Assembly (NCBI RefSeq): GCF_014837175.1
Contig: NZ_JACYFR010000003.1
Span: 765,249-829,248 of the forward strand
Reading direction: 5' to 3'
DNA from: Cellulomonas sp. JH27-2
GTDB taxonomy: Bacteria > Actinomycetota > Actinomycetes > Actinomycetales > Cellulomonadaceae
Length of the DNA stretch: 64,000 nucleotides
The notes below the pieces were generated by a model that was given only the letters and a program-made list of their open reading frames with translations, made no database searches and was not told the DNA's origin. Below are positions 32,596-40,437 of the stretch, one piece after another (the first letter of the stretch is position 1; the number at the start of each line of letters is the position of its first letter). The translations under genes and the position numbers were made by a program.

Positions 32596-33768
32596 ATGTC
32601 GAGCCTGCCATCTGATCCGAATGACGCGACAACGCCGTCAGGAGCCATACCGCCGTCGGGTGGCTACCCGCCCGCAGGCGGCGGCTACCCGCCCGCAGGC
32701 GGATATCCGCCGGGGGCAACCGGCTATCCGCCGGGGCCCGGCGGTGCGCCGGTGGGCGAGAAGTCCTTCGTTGCGACGTGGCTCTTCGCGTGGTTCCTGG
32801 GCTACTTCGGCGTCGACCGCTTCTACCTTGGCAAGGTCGGCACAGGGTTGCTCAAGCTCGTCACCTTCGGTGGGTGCGGGCTGTGGTGGCTCATCGACCT
32901 GATCCTGGTGCTCGCGGGTGCGCAACGGGACAAGGAGGGAAGGCGTCTCGCCGGTTACGACCAGCACAAGAAGGTGGCGTGGATCGTCACCGGCGTGCTC
33001 GTGCTGATCGGCGGAGTCACGGGTGCGATCACCGGGGTCGCAGCAGGCGGCTCGACGTCGGGCAGCTCGTCGTCCGAAGTGGTGGTGGACGACCCCGACG
33101 ACGGGGTCACGTCGGCCGCACCGGACGCCGAGCCTGGTACCGAACCCAGCTCGGCACCCGCGGCCGAGCCCACGTCGGAGGACGCAGCGAGCGAACCGGC
33201 TCAGGGCGCGGACGTCCAGGCGTGGGCGGATGACCAGTACGGCACGTTCGGCGCCGTCTCGAAGAAGGGGACCGGTGACGACGTCGTCGTCCTGCCCAAG
33301 GGTGCGACGGCCGGGCTCGTGACGGCGACGCACAAGGGCACGGCGAACTTCGCTCTCGCGGTGCTGGACTCGGACAACCAGTCGACGGGCGAGCTGCTCG
33401 TCAACGTCGTCGGAAGCTACGCCGGCACCACGGCCTATGGTCTGCAGGCGCTCGGTGACGGCGTGCGGCTGCAGATCAAGGCGGACGGGGCGTGGTCCTT
33501 GAAGATCAAGCCGTTGTCGGCAGCCCCGATGCTCCCGAAGAAGGGCGAGGGCGACGTCGTCGCGCTCTACGGCGGAGACGCCGGAAATGCCGCGGTGACG
33601 AACAAGGGAGAGTCCAACTTCGTGGTCCAGCAGTACACCGGCGACGTGTTCGATCTGGGACTGTTGGTGAACGAGATCGGGAGCTACAAGGGCAAGGTGC
33701 CGGTCAAGGCCGGGCCTTCGGTGTTCACGATCCAGTCCGACGGGAAGTGGACCATCGTCGTCGGGTGA
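32596..33768 (+). CDS. TM2-domain protein with duplicated C-terminal domain
   Basis: 390 residues. N-terminal Pro/Gly/Tyr-rich stretch with GGYPPAG and TGYPPG repeats (about 15-52), TM2 domain (about 55-110, LFAWFLGYFGVDRFYLGK, with a two-helix hairpin), a third membrane helix (about 130-150), an acidic Ser/Pro linker, and two homologous beta domains (about 213-305 and 306-390). Each domain carries a phrase like TATHKGTANFALAVLD / VTNKGESNFVVQQYTG and ends with a similar strand (IKADGAWSLKI / IQSDGKWTIVV). The repeats probably lie outside the cell. Function unknown. Starts after AGGGGGAAACA. Confidence 0.75.
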   Translation: MSSLPSDPNDATTPSGAIPPSGGYPPAGGGYPPAGGYPPGATGYPPGPGGAPVGEKSFVATWLFAWFLGYFGVDRFYLGKVGTGLLKLVTFGGCGLWWLIDLILVLAGAQRDKEGRRLAGYDQHKKVAWIVTGVLVLIGGVTGAITGVAAGGSTSGSSSSEVVVDDPDDGVTSAAPDAEPGTEPSSAPAAEPTSEDAASEPAQGADVQAWADDQYGTFGAVSKKGTGDDVVVLPKGATAGLVTATHKGTANFALAVLDSDNQSTGELLVNVVGSYAGTTAYGLQALGDGVRLQIKADGAWSLKIKPLSAAPMLPKKGEGDVVALYGGDAGNAAVTNKGESNFVVQQYTGDVFDLGLLVNEIGSYKGKVPVKAGPSVFTIQSDGKWTIVVG

Positions 33769-33792
33769 GGTCTGGGGGGCTGGACCCAGACC
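33769..33792 (+). terminator. Stem-loop after the TM2 gene
   Basis: Perfect 8-bp stem GGTCTGGG / CCCAGACC with an 8-base loop, starting at the base after the stop codon. No T-run. Confidence 0.55.
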
Positions 33793-33859
33793 GCCTGATC
33801 TGCGTGACGGTGCGCGTCCGATGGCTCGAAGACCCGCGGCGCTGGGCAACAATGTCAAC

Positions 33860-35092
33860 GTGAGTGACGTGAGCGAGGTCGTGTCGACGATTCTGCGTGG
33901 CCGGGTGGTCACCCCGCACGACGTGCTCGACGACGCGGTCGTCGTCGTCGAGGGCTCGATGATCGTGTGGGTGGGTGCGCCGCACGACGTGCCCGCGGGG
34001 TGGGGCGCCCAGGTCCCGGAGCCGACGGGCAGCACTCTGCTCCCTGGCCTCGTGGACCTGCACGACCACGGCGGCGGGGGTGCGAGCTTCCCCGACGCGA
34101 CGGACGAGGCAGCCGTGCGGACGGCCGCGGACGAGCACCTGCGGCACGGCACGACGTCGCTGGTGGCCTCCCTGGTCACCGCCCCGCGTGACATCCTGCT
34201 GGCCCGGACAGCTCTGCTTGCCGACGCTGCGGACGCGGGTGTGATCGCGGCGATCCACCTCGAGGGGCCGTTCCTGTCCGGCGCACGCTGCGGCGCCCAG
34301 AACCCCGACGACATGCTGGTCGGCGACGCGCACCTGGTCCGGGACGTCGCGGCCGCGGCGCGCGGCCACCTGGCCACCATGACGATCGCGCCGGAGGTCG
34401 AGGGGGTGGCGGACGGCGACGACGACGTCCTCGCGGCGCTGGTCGCCGCGGGTGCCGTCCCGTCGATCGGGCACACCGACGCGAGCGCCGAGCAGGTGGA
34501 CGCGGCCGTCGACCGCGGCTTCGACCTGCTCGCGACGCACGATGCCGCGCGCAGCGGACGCCTCACCGCGACCCACCTGTTCAACGGGATGCGCCCCATC
34601 CACCACCGCGACCCCGGCCCGATCGCGGCGTGCCTGGCGGCGGCCGGGCGCGGCGAGCTCGTCGTCGAGCTCGTCGCGGACGGCACGCACCTCGCCGACG
34701 GAACCGTGCGCGCGGTGTTCGATCTGCTGAGCGCCGGCTCGATCGCGCTGGTCACGGACGCGATGGCGGCGGCCGGGATGGACGACGGCGACTACCGCCT
34801 GGGGCCCATGGCGGTGCGTGTCGCGGGCGGGGTTGCTCGGATCGTCGAGCCCGACGGCAGCGCGGGTGCGATCGCCGGAGGGGTCGCGCACCTGCTCGAC
34901 GTGGTGCGACACGTGGTCGGTGCCGGCGTGCCGATCGTGGACGCGGTGCGCTCCGCCGCGACGACGCCGGCCGAGGTGCTCGGACGCCACGACCTGGGTG
35001 CCCTGGTCGCGGGCCGGCGTGCGGACGTCGTCGTCGTGAGCAGCGACCTCGCACCCCAGCGCGTGATGCGTGCGGGCGCCTGGGTCGCCTGA
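33860..35092 (+). CDS. nagA: N-acetylglucosamine-6-phosphate deacetylase
   Basis: About 410 residues. Amidohydrolase removing acetate from GlcNAc-6-P in amino-sugar catabolism and wall recycling. Metal and substrate motifs: LVDLHDHGGGG, HLEGPFLSGARCGA, SIGHTDASAEQ, ATHLFNGMRPIHHRDPG and LVTDAMAAAGM. Start uncertain: GTG 33860 fits the family N terminus, an upstream ATG at 33821 adds 13 residues, and neither has a good ribosome site. No nagB neighbour is present. Converges with tatC. Confidence 0.88.
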   Translation: MSDVSEVVSTILRGRVVTPHDVLDDAVVVVEGSMIVWVGAPHDVPAGWGAQVPEPTGSTLLPGLVDLHDHGGGGASFPDATDEAAVRTAADEHLRHGTTSLVASLVTAPRDILLARTALLADAADAGVIAAIHLEGPFLSGARCGAQNPDDMLVGDAHLVRDVAAAARGHLATMTIAPEVEGVADGDDDVLAALVAAGAVPSIGHTDASAEQVDAAVDRGFDLLATHDAARSGRLTATHLFNGMRPIHHRDPGPIAACLAAAGRGELVVELVADGTHLADGTVRAVFDLLSAGSIALVTDAMAAAGMDDGDYRLGPMAVRVAGGVARIVEPDGSAGAIAGGVAHLLDVVRHVVGAGVPIVDAVRSAATTPAEVLGRHDLGALVAGRRADVVVVSSDLAPQRVMRAGAWVA

Positions 35093-35096
35093 GCGG

Positions 35097-35924
35097 TCAG
35101 CGACCGATCGCCGCGTCGTCGTCGAGCGACTCGAGCTCCAGCGCGCGGCGCGCGGCGAGCCGGCGGTCGTGCAGCAGGCAGACGCCCACGGCGAGGAAAT
35201 ACAGCGCCGACATCGGTCCGGCCACGGCGAGCATCGTGATGGCGTCCGGCGTCGGTGTCATGACGGCCGCGAAGACGAACGTGAGCAGGACGGCCCAGCG
35301 CCAGCCGCGCAACCACGTCGACCCGCGCACCAGGCGCGTGAAGTTGAGCGCCGTCATCAGGACGGGGAGCAGGAACGCGATCCCGAACGCGAGGGCCAGC
35401 CGCATCACGAACACCAGATACGTCTGGACGTCGATGAGGTTGGACGCGCCGTCGGGCGTGAACTCGGTCAGCAGCCGCACCGCGTTGGGCAGCGCCCACC
35501 AGGCCAGCGCGACGCCACCCAGGAACAGCGGCACCGCCGCACCCAGGAAGCCGAACGCGTAGCGGCGTTCGTTGCGGGTCAGGCCCGGCGTGACGAAGGC
35601 CCAGAGCTGGTACAGCCACCACGGGCTCGACAGCAGGAGGGCCAGGAAGAGCGAGACCTTGATCCGCATGTCGAACGCGGTCGCCAGCCCCGCGAAGTTG
35701 AGAGCGACGACGTCGTGGCGGGCCCGGGCGACATCGAGCAGCGGCTCCTGCAGCGCCTGGAAGACGGGCGTGTAGAGGAACCAGCCCGCGACCGCGCCGA
35801 CGAGCAGGCCGAGCGCGGCCCAGCCACCGCGGCGCCGGAGCTCGCGCAGATGGGCACTCAGCGGGACCGCGCCGGCGCGCTTGTGGGGCGCGTCGACGCG
35901 GGCGCCGTCGGCGGTCGCGGTCAC
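35097..35924 (-). CDS. tatC: Sec-independent translocase subunit TatC
   Basis: 275 residues, six membrane helices. Receptor for twin-arginine signal peptides. N-terminal LSAHLRELRRR (family HLxELRxR motif), FVTPGLTRNERR loop, and PTPDAITMLAVAGPMSALY near the end. The C-terminal tail is acidic. GTG start seven bases after tatA in a three-gene minus-strand operon. Confidence 0.95.
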   Translation of the reverse strand: MTATADGARVDAPHKRAGAVPLSAHLRELRRRGGWAALGLLVGAVAGWFLYTPVFQALQEPLLDVARARHDVVALNFAGLATAFDMRIKVSLFLALLLSSPWWLYQLWAFVTPGLTRNERRYAFGFLGAAVPLFLGGVALAWWALPNAVRLLTEFTPDGASNLIDVQTYLVFVMRLALAFGIAFLLPVLMTALNFTRLVRGSTWLRGWRWAVLLTFVFAAVMTPTPDAITMLAVAGPMSALYFLAVGVCLLHDRRLAARRALELESLDDDAAIGR

Positions 35925-35931
35925 AGGAGCA

Positions 35932-36204
35932 TCAGGCGGCGGGCTTGGTGAGAGCGGGTGCCTCGGTGGCCGCCACGTACGGGGCGGGCGCCGCAGCAGC
36001 CTCCGCGACGACGGGCTCGACCGGCGCGATCGGGGCGACGGGCGAGGGCTTGCCGTCGTCGGCCAGGTCCTTGACCTCGGACTTCAGGATCTTGAGCGAC
36101 TGGCCCACGCCGCGCGCGAAGTCGGGCAGCTTGTTGGACCCGAACAGCAGGACGACGATGCCGGCGACGACGAGAAGGTGCCAGGCGGAGAGGTTACGCA
36201 GCAC
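35932..36204 (-). CDS. tatA: Twin-arginine translocase subunit TatA
   Basis: 90 residues. Single N-terminal helix (about 5-22, AWHLLVVAGIVVLLFG), the hinge SNKLPDFARGVGQSL, amphipathic helix, then an Ala/Pro/Glu tail. Forms the pore. GTG start with AGGAG upstream; its first 11 bases overlap the end of tatB, so the two are translationally coupled. Confidence 0.9.
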   Translation of the reverse strand: MLRNLSAWHLLVVAGIVVLLFGSNKLPDFARGVGQSLKILKSEVKDLADDGKPSPVAPIAPVEPVVAEAAAAPAPYVAATEAPALTKPAA

Positions 36205-36637
36205 GGTGTGCTCCTTGCTCAGGGGACGGGGTGGCCGCGACGGGGATGTCGGCGACCGGGGTGAGGGATGGTGCGGGAGGGGACTGCGGTGCGGGAGGGG
36301 ACTGCGGTGCGGGAGAGAACTGCGGTGCGGGAGAGAACCGCGGTGCGGGAGACTGCGGTTCGAGAGATGGGCGCGTGCTCGCGGGTGCGTCGTCGGCGAG
36401 GGCGTCGCGGACGATGCGTCGGGGGTCGTACGTGCGGGGGTCGAGGGCGGCCCAGTCGACACCGGCGTCGGCGCCGAGCTCGCTCTCGACGCGGCCGCGC
36501 AGGTCCTGCACGAGGGTCCGTGCGTGCACGGCCCACTGCTTGACCTGGGCCACGTACCCCGGCAGCCTCGCGGGGCCGATGACGACGACGGCGACGACGA
36601 GAAGGATCCAGAACTCCGACCCGTTCACGTCGAACAT
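36194..36637 (-). CDS. tatB: Twin-arginine translocase subunit TatB
   Basis: 147 residues. Starts MFDVNGSEFWILLVVAVVVIGPARLPG, giving the TatB glutamate near position 8, one membrane helix and the G-P-x-x-L-P hinge, followed by a long amphipathic helix (about 28-60). The C-terminal half is a Pro-rich tail made of a repeated six-residue unit encoded by tandem repeats at 36271-36357. First gene of a tatB-tatA-tatC operon. Confidence 0.88.
   Translation of the reverse strand: MFDVNGSEFWILLVVAVVVIGPARLPGYVAQVKQWAVHARTLVQDLRGRVESELGADAGVDWAALDPRTYDPRRIVRDALADDAPASTRPSLEPQSPAPRFSPAPQFSPAPQSPPAPQSPPAPSLTPVADIPVAATPSPEQGAHRAA
36271..36357. repeat. 18-bp tandem repeat inside tatB
   Basis: Four full units of a form of GTGCGGGAGGGGACTGCG (starting 36271, 36289, 36307, 36325) and a fifth of 15 bases. 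Units one and two are identical, three and four differ by G-to-A or T-to-C changes. They encode the Ser-Pro-Ala/Pro-rich TatB tail and keep frame, so copy number can vary without breaking the gene. Confidence 0.85.
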
Positions 36638-36667
36638 GTCCTCGCCTCACTGCCAGGGCGCCACGTC

Positions 36668-36717
36668 ATCGAAGCGCTTCAACGAGCGAATATGGCTCAT
36701 ATCCCGTGGCTCGTCAA
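36668..36717 (-). promoter_or_regulatory. Predicted tat promoter with LacI-type operator
   Basis: On the minus strand TTGACG (36717-36712), a 17-base spacer and CATATT (36694-36689) form a near-consensus vegetative promoter with a start near 36682. The operator-like palindrome ATCGAAGCGCTTCAAC occupies 36668-36683, right at the predicted start. It matches the operators of the sugar locus (40124, 40304) at 14 of 16 positions of ATCGAAGCGCTTCGAT. Confidence 0.65.
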
Positions 36718-36820
36718 CCCCCGGCCGCAAGTTCACGACGGGCCGCCCTCGAACCGCATCGACAGCACGGCGGCCTGGTGCCACGATGGCCGGACGCCCC
36801 AACGTGCTCGAGGAGGAGCC

Positions 36821-37189
36821 GTGACCGCCATCCCGTATCTCACCGCCCACGACGCAGCCGCGGCCCTCGAGTTCTACGCCGCGGCCTTCGGCGCCACCGT
36901 CGGCGAGCGCTACGACGAGCCCGACGGACGTATCGGGTTCGCCTCGCTGACCGTGGCGGGTGCGCCCGTCTTCGTCTCCGACGAGGTGCCCGAGCTGGGT
37001 GCCGTCTCGCCGCGCACGGCCGGGTGCTCGACGGTCGGAGTCGTCCTGCAGGTCGACGACGTCGAGCGGGTCTACGCCGCGGCGCTCGCCGCGGGCGCGA
37101 TGTCCGACCGCCCGCCGTCGCCGGGTCCCGCGGGACTGAGCGCGTGGCTCGTCGACCCGTTCGGCCACCGCTGGAACCTGGTGGGCTGA
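36821..37189 (+). CDS. VOC-superfamily (glyoxalase/PhnB-like) protein
   Basis: 122 residues. Two beta-alpha-beta-beta-beta units: an N-terminal half with AIPYLTAHDAAAALEFYAAAFGA and a C-terminal half with PPSPGPAGLSAWLVDPFGHRWNLV. The PhnB-like pattern (DPFGHRW) suggests metal binding; the substrate is unknown. GTG chosen for the perfect GAGGAGG five bases upstream. Converges with the GH3 gene. Confidence 0.8.
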   Translation: MTAIPYLTAHDAAAALEFYAAAFGATVGERYDEPDGRIGFASLTVAGAPVFVSDEVPELGAVSPRTAGCSTVGVVLQVDDVERVYAAALAAGAMSDRPPSPGPAGLSAWLVDPFGHRWNLVG

Positions 37190-37225
37190 CGGCCGGCCGG
37201 GACCGGCTGTCAGCCCCGCCCGACC

Positions 37226-40081
37226 TCACCGCTCGAGCCGCACCTCCCGCAGGCGCGCGGCGCCGGTCAGCGTGACGCGCACGTCGCCGTGGTCGGGGAG
37301 GTCGACGACGTCGGCCGTGACAGGGACCCACGCGTAGCGGTCGTCCGTCGCAGGGACGTCGAGCTCGGCGAGGGTGTGCCAAGCGCCCGCGTCGAGCACG
37401 TCGACGCGGATCCCCGCCGCGCCGTCATGCGTCCGGCTGACAGACGCGGAGAATCGTCGGACGCCCCGCAGGTCGCCGTCGCGGTACGTCGCCGATCCCT
37501 GCGACCGGCGGCGCGCGACCTGCAACGCGTCGCCGCGCTCGCGGGTCGCCGCGGAGATCTCGACGTCGTCGAGCTCGTCGGCGTCGACCGCGCGGACGGG
37601 ACCGGCCCAGTCGCGCGGCGGCACGGGCTCACCGACCACCTCGAGCGGGACGGTCCCGGCCGCGACCGCGGACGACGGCCCGACGACCAGCTCGTAGGTC
37701 CCGGGCTCGACGACGAGCCGGTCGCGCGTGACGTCCCACGTGGCCAGGCGTTTCACAGCGACCGGGACCGTGACCGTCGTCGTCGTGCCCGGTGCGAGCA
37801 CGGCGCGCGCGTGGCCGACGAGGGGGCGGCCGAACGGCAACCGGTGCGCGGGCGCCTGGGCGTACACCTGCACGAGCTCGTGGGCGGGGCGATCCCCGTC
37901 GTTGCGGACCTCGACGCGCACCTCGACCTCGGCGTCGTCGGCCGTGATCGAGGGCACCGACGCGACGTCCCCGTACGCGACCGCGGAGTACGTGAGCCCG
38001 TGCCCGAGCGCGTACCGGGGGGCGTGGTGCGCGTACCGGCTGGTCAGGCCGCCGGCGATGACGTCGTAGTCGAACAGGTCGCCGACCTCGTCGGGCGACG
38101 CCGGCCAGGCCTGGGTGAGGTGTCCGCGCGGCTCGGCGTCGCCGAGCAGCACGTCGGCCAGCCCGTTGCCCAGCTCCTGCCCGCCGTGCGAGGTCCACAC
38201 GACCGCGTCGGCGCCCAGGTCGGCCGGCAGCGCGTACGGGTAGGACGAGACGACGACGAGCACCCGCGCGACGGCGCCGGCCGTCGCCTCCCACGTCGCG
38301 AGCATGCCGTCGGGCAGCTCGAGCGAAGGCCGGTCCTGCGTCTCGCGGCCGCCGACGTGCGGGTCGTTGCCGACGGCGACGAGGACGACGTCGGCCGCCT
38401 CGGCCGCCGCGCGGACCTCGGCCCGGCCGTCACGCACGACCTCGAGCGTGAACCGCTCGGCGTCGGCGAGCACCGCACCGTCGGCGACGAGCGTGCCGGC
38501 CTCGTCGTGCTGCACCCGCAGCCACTTCCCGGACCCGGCGTGCTGCCAGGACACCGTGCCGTCGTCGTGCGTGTGTCGGCGGAACGTCTCCTGCGCCACC
38601 CAGCCGCCCACACGCGTGGAGTCGGCGCGGACCACCCACGCACCGCCGGTCCACAGCAGTCCCGTCGAGGCGGGGCGCAGGGTCCAAGACAGGTCGCCCC
38701 AGTCGGTCAGATCGTGCTGCGCCGCGGGGTCGGCGTCGTGGCGGCCGTCAGCCGTCAGCGCGTGCGTGGGCCCGCTGACGCGGACCAGGGCACCCGTGCT
38801 CGCCGCGCGCAGCGTGACCCGGTCGCCGCCGTCGGCGACGGTGACGTCCGCGACGCGGCCGGCCAGCGCGGTGCCGAGCCCGACGAGGTACGGGGGAGTG
38901 CCCGAGTACCAGTCGTGCAGGACGCGGTCGGCGAGCGGTCCGACGACGGCGACACGGGCGCTCGGCGCGACGGGCAGCGCACCGCCGTTCTCCAGCACGA
39001 CGACGGAGGCGGCGACCGCCTCGCGGGCCAGGGCGCGGTGCTCGGGCAGGTCGATCGCGTCGGCGCCGACGACGAACGGGTCCAGCTCGGGGTCCAGCTC
39101 GCCGGTCGCGATCCGCAGCTCGAGCTGGCGCAGCACCGCTCGGTCGACGACGGCCTGGTCGAGCAGGCCGCGATCGAGGGCCGCGGCGACCCGCGCGATC
39201 GTCGGCGCGGCGTTCGCGTCGTTGTCCGTGAACGAGTCGATGCCGGCGCGCAGCATCGCGGCGTGGGACTCGACATGCTCGCCGTAGAAGCGCTGCAGGT
39301 CGACGACGAAGCCGGGGGCTGCGGCGTCGGAGACGATCATGAGCGAGCCGTCGGTCGCGGCCCGCAGCAGGTCGAGCAGATCGCCGCTCAGGTGTGCGGG
39401 CCGGCCGTTGACGAGGTTGTACGACGCCATGACTGCGCCTGCCACGCCCGCCTCGATCGGGCCCAGGAAGGCGGGGAGCTCGTACTCGTGCAGCACGCGC
39501 GGCCGCAGCTGGGAGCTCGTCACCGCACGGTCCGTCTCGTTGGAGTACCCGAACGCGTGCTTGAGGGTGGGGACGGTGCGCCAGTAGCGGGGGTGGTCGC
39601 CGCGCAGGCCTCGTGCGTAGGCGGTCGCCAGCTCGGCGGTGACCCACGGGTCCTCGCTGTACCCCTCCTCGGTGCGGCCCCAGGCGGGGTGTCGCAGCGG
39701 GTTGACGACGGGGGCCCAGACGTTGAGCGACACCGACGGGTCGGCCGTGTGCTTGGCCCGCAGCTCGACCCCCACCACCTCGCCGACGCGTGCGAGCAGG
39801 TCCGGGTCCCACGTCGCGCCCAGGCCGACGGGCTGCGGGAACGAGGTCGCCTCGCCGAGCCAGGAGACGCCGTGCAGCACCTCGGCGCCGGTGTGGAACG
39901 GCGCCAGCCCCAGCCGTTCGACTGCCGGCGCGTGCTGGTGCAGCATCGCGACCTTCTCGGCGTCCGTCAGTCGTGCGAGCAGGTCGGCGGCGCGTTCGGC
40001 GACCGGGCGGGTGGCGTCGCGGTAGGGGGCGTCGGCGGGTGCCGAAGCTGTCGCGTTCGTCGGCGTGCGGGGGTCGGACAC
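37226..40081 (-). CDS. GH3 beta-glycosidase with inserted trefoil-like domain and C-terminal carbohydrate-binding-like domain
   Basis: 951 residues, no signal peptide, so cytoplasmic. The N-terminal GH3 barrel (about 25-345) has HTGAEVLHGVSWLGEATSFPQ, TVPTLKHAFGYSNET and the nucleophile D252 in SLMIVSDAAAPG. The second GH3 domain is split: about 350-420 and 555-690, with GNDPHVGGRETQDRPSLELP. Residues about 425-550, between them, form a fascin/beta-trefoil-like insert. A fibronectin-III-like domain (about 705-805) and a C-terminal CBM6-like domain (about 820-951) follow. It should release beta-linked glucose or xylose from imported oligosaccharides. GTG start after AGGAG; operator 42 bases upstream. 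Confidence 0.85.
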   Translation of the reverse strand: MSDPRTPTNATASAPADAPYRDATRPVAERAADLLARLTDAEKVAMLHQHAPAVERLGLAPFHTGAEVLHGVSWLGEATSFPQPVGLGATWDPDLLARVGEVVGVELRAKHTADPSVSLNVWAPVVNPLRHPAWGRTEEGYSEDPWVTAELATAYARGLRGDHPRYWRTVPTLKHAFGYSNETDRAVTSSQLRPRVLHEYELPAFLGPIEAGVAGAVMASYNLVNGRPAHLSGDLLDLLRAATDGSLMIVSDAAAPGFVVDLQRFYGEHVESHAAMLRAGIDSFTDNDANAAPTIARVAAALDRGLLDQAVVDRAVLRQLELRIATGELDPELDPFVVGADAIDLPEHRALAREAVAASVVVLENGGALPVAPSARVAVVGPLADRVLHDWYSGTPPYLVGLGTALAGRVADVTVADGGDRVTLRAASTGALVRVSGPTHALTADGRHDADPAAQHDLTDWGDLSWTLRPASTGLLWTGGAWVVRADSTRVGGWVAQETFRRHTHDDGTVSWQHAGSGKWLRVQHDEAGTLVADGAVLADAERFTLEVVRDGRAEVRAAAEAADVVLVAVGNDPHVGGRETQDRPSLELPDGMLATWEATAGAVARVLVVVSSYPYALPADLGADAVVWTSHGGQELGNGLADVLLGDAEPRGHLTQAWPASPDEVGDLFDYDVIAGGLTSRYAHHAPRYALGHGLTYSAVAYGDVASVPSITADDAEVEVRVEVRNDGDRPAHELVQVYAQAPAHRLPFGRPLVGHARAVLAPGTTTTVTVPVAVKRLATWDVTRDRLVVEPGTYELVVGPSSAVAAGTVPLEVVGEPVPPRDWAGPVRAVDADELDDVEISAATRERGDALQVARRRSQGSATYRDGDLRGVRRFSASVSRTHDGAAGIRVDVLDAGAWHTLAELDVPATDDRYAWVPVTADVVDLPDHGDVRVTLTGAARLREVRLER

Positions 40082-40123
40082 GGGTGCTCACTCCTCGTCG
40101 AGGTCGTCGTGCGGGTCGGTCAC

Positions 40124-40139
40124 ATCGAACCGTTTCGAT
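40124..40139. promoter_or_regulatory. LacI-type operator of the GH3 gene
   Basis: ATCGAACCGTTTCGAT, a palindrome with one mismatched pair around the central CG, typical of LacI-family sites. It lies 43 bases upstream of the GH3 GTG on the minus strand and overlaps a possible minus-strand -10 (TAGCAT, 40143-40138). Confidence 0.8.
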
Positions 40140-40269
40140 GCTATCGCCGCGTCTCGCGCGGCCGGCCCGGCCGCCGCGATCCTGCCACATCGTCCGTTCG
40201 CCTCCGGTGCCGGATGGTGCGTGATCCCGCCAATTCGGTCACGGACCGGTCTCGTCCCGTGCTCGGTGG

Positions 40270-40319
40270 TTGCGCCCGCAGGACGCCGACGCTAGGGTCC
40301 ATCATCGAACCGCTTCGAT
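40270..40319 (+). promoter_or_regulatory. Promoter and LacI-type operator of the transporter operon
   Basis: TTGCGC (40270-40275), 17 bases, TAGGGT (40293-40298), predicted start near 40305. The operator ATCGAACCGCTTCGAT (40304-40319) covers the start site, the classic position for repression. The rest of the 356-base divergent region 40082-40437 holds the GH3 operator and no further gene. Confidence 0.75.
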
Positions 40320-40437
40320 GACGTGCATCACGGTTCGTGGGCCGTCCGCTCGATGGAGATCGGCGATCGGCAGGCATCGCGCCCCGCCGCTGCGCACCCA
40401 GCGCAGGGGTCCGTCCGCATAAAGGAGTGAGGACGTA

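Noticed and set aside
36271..36357. Short regular repeats considered as a CRISPR array
   Set aside because: Units are contiguous 18-mers without spacers and keep the tatB reading frame.
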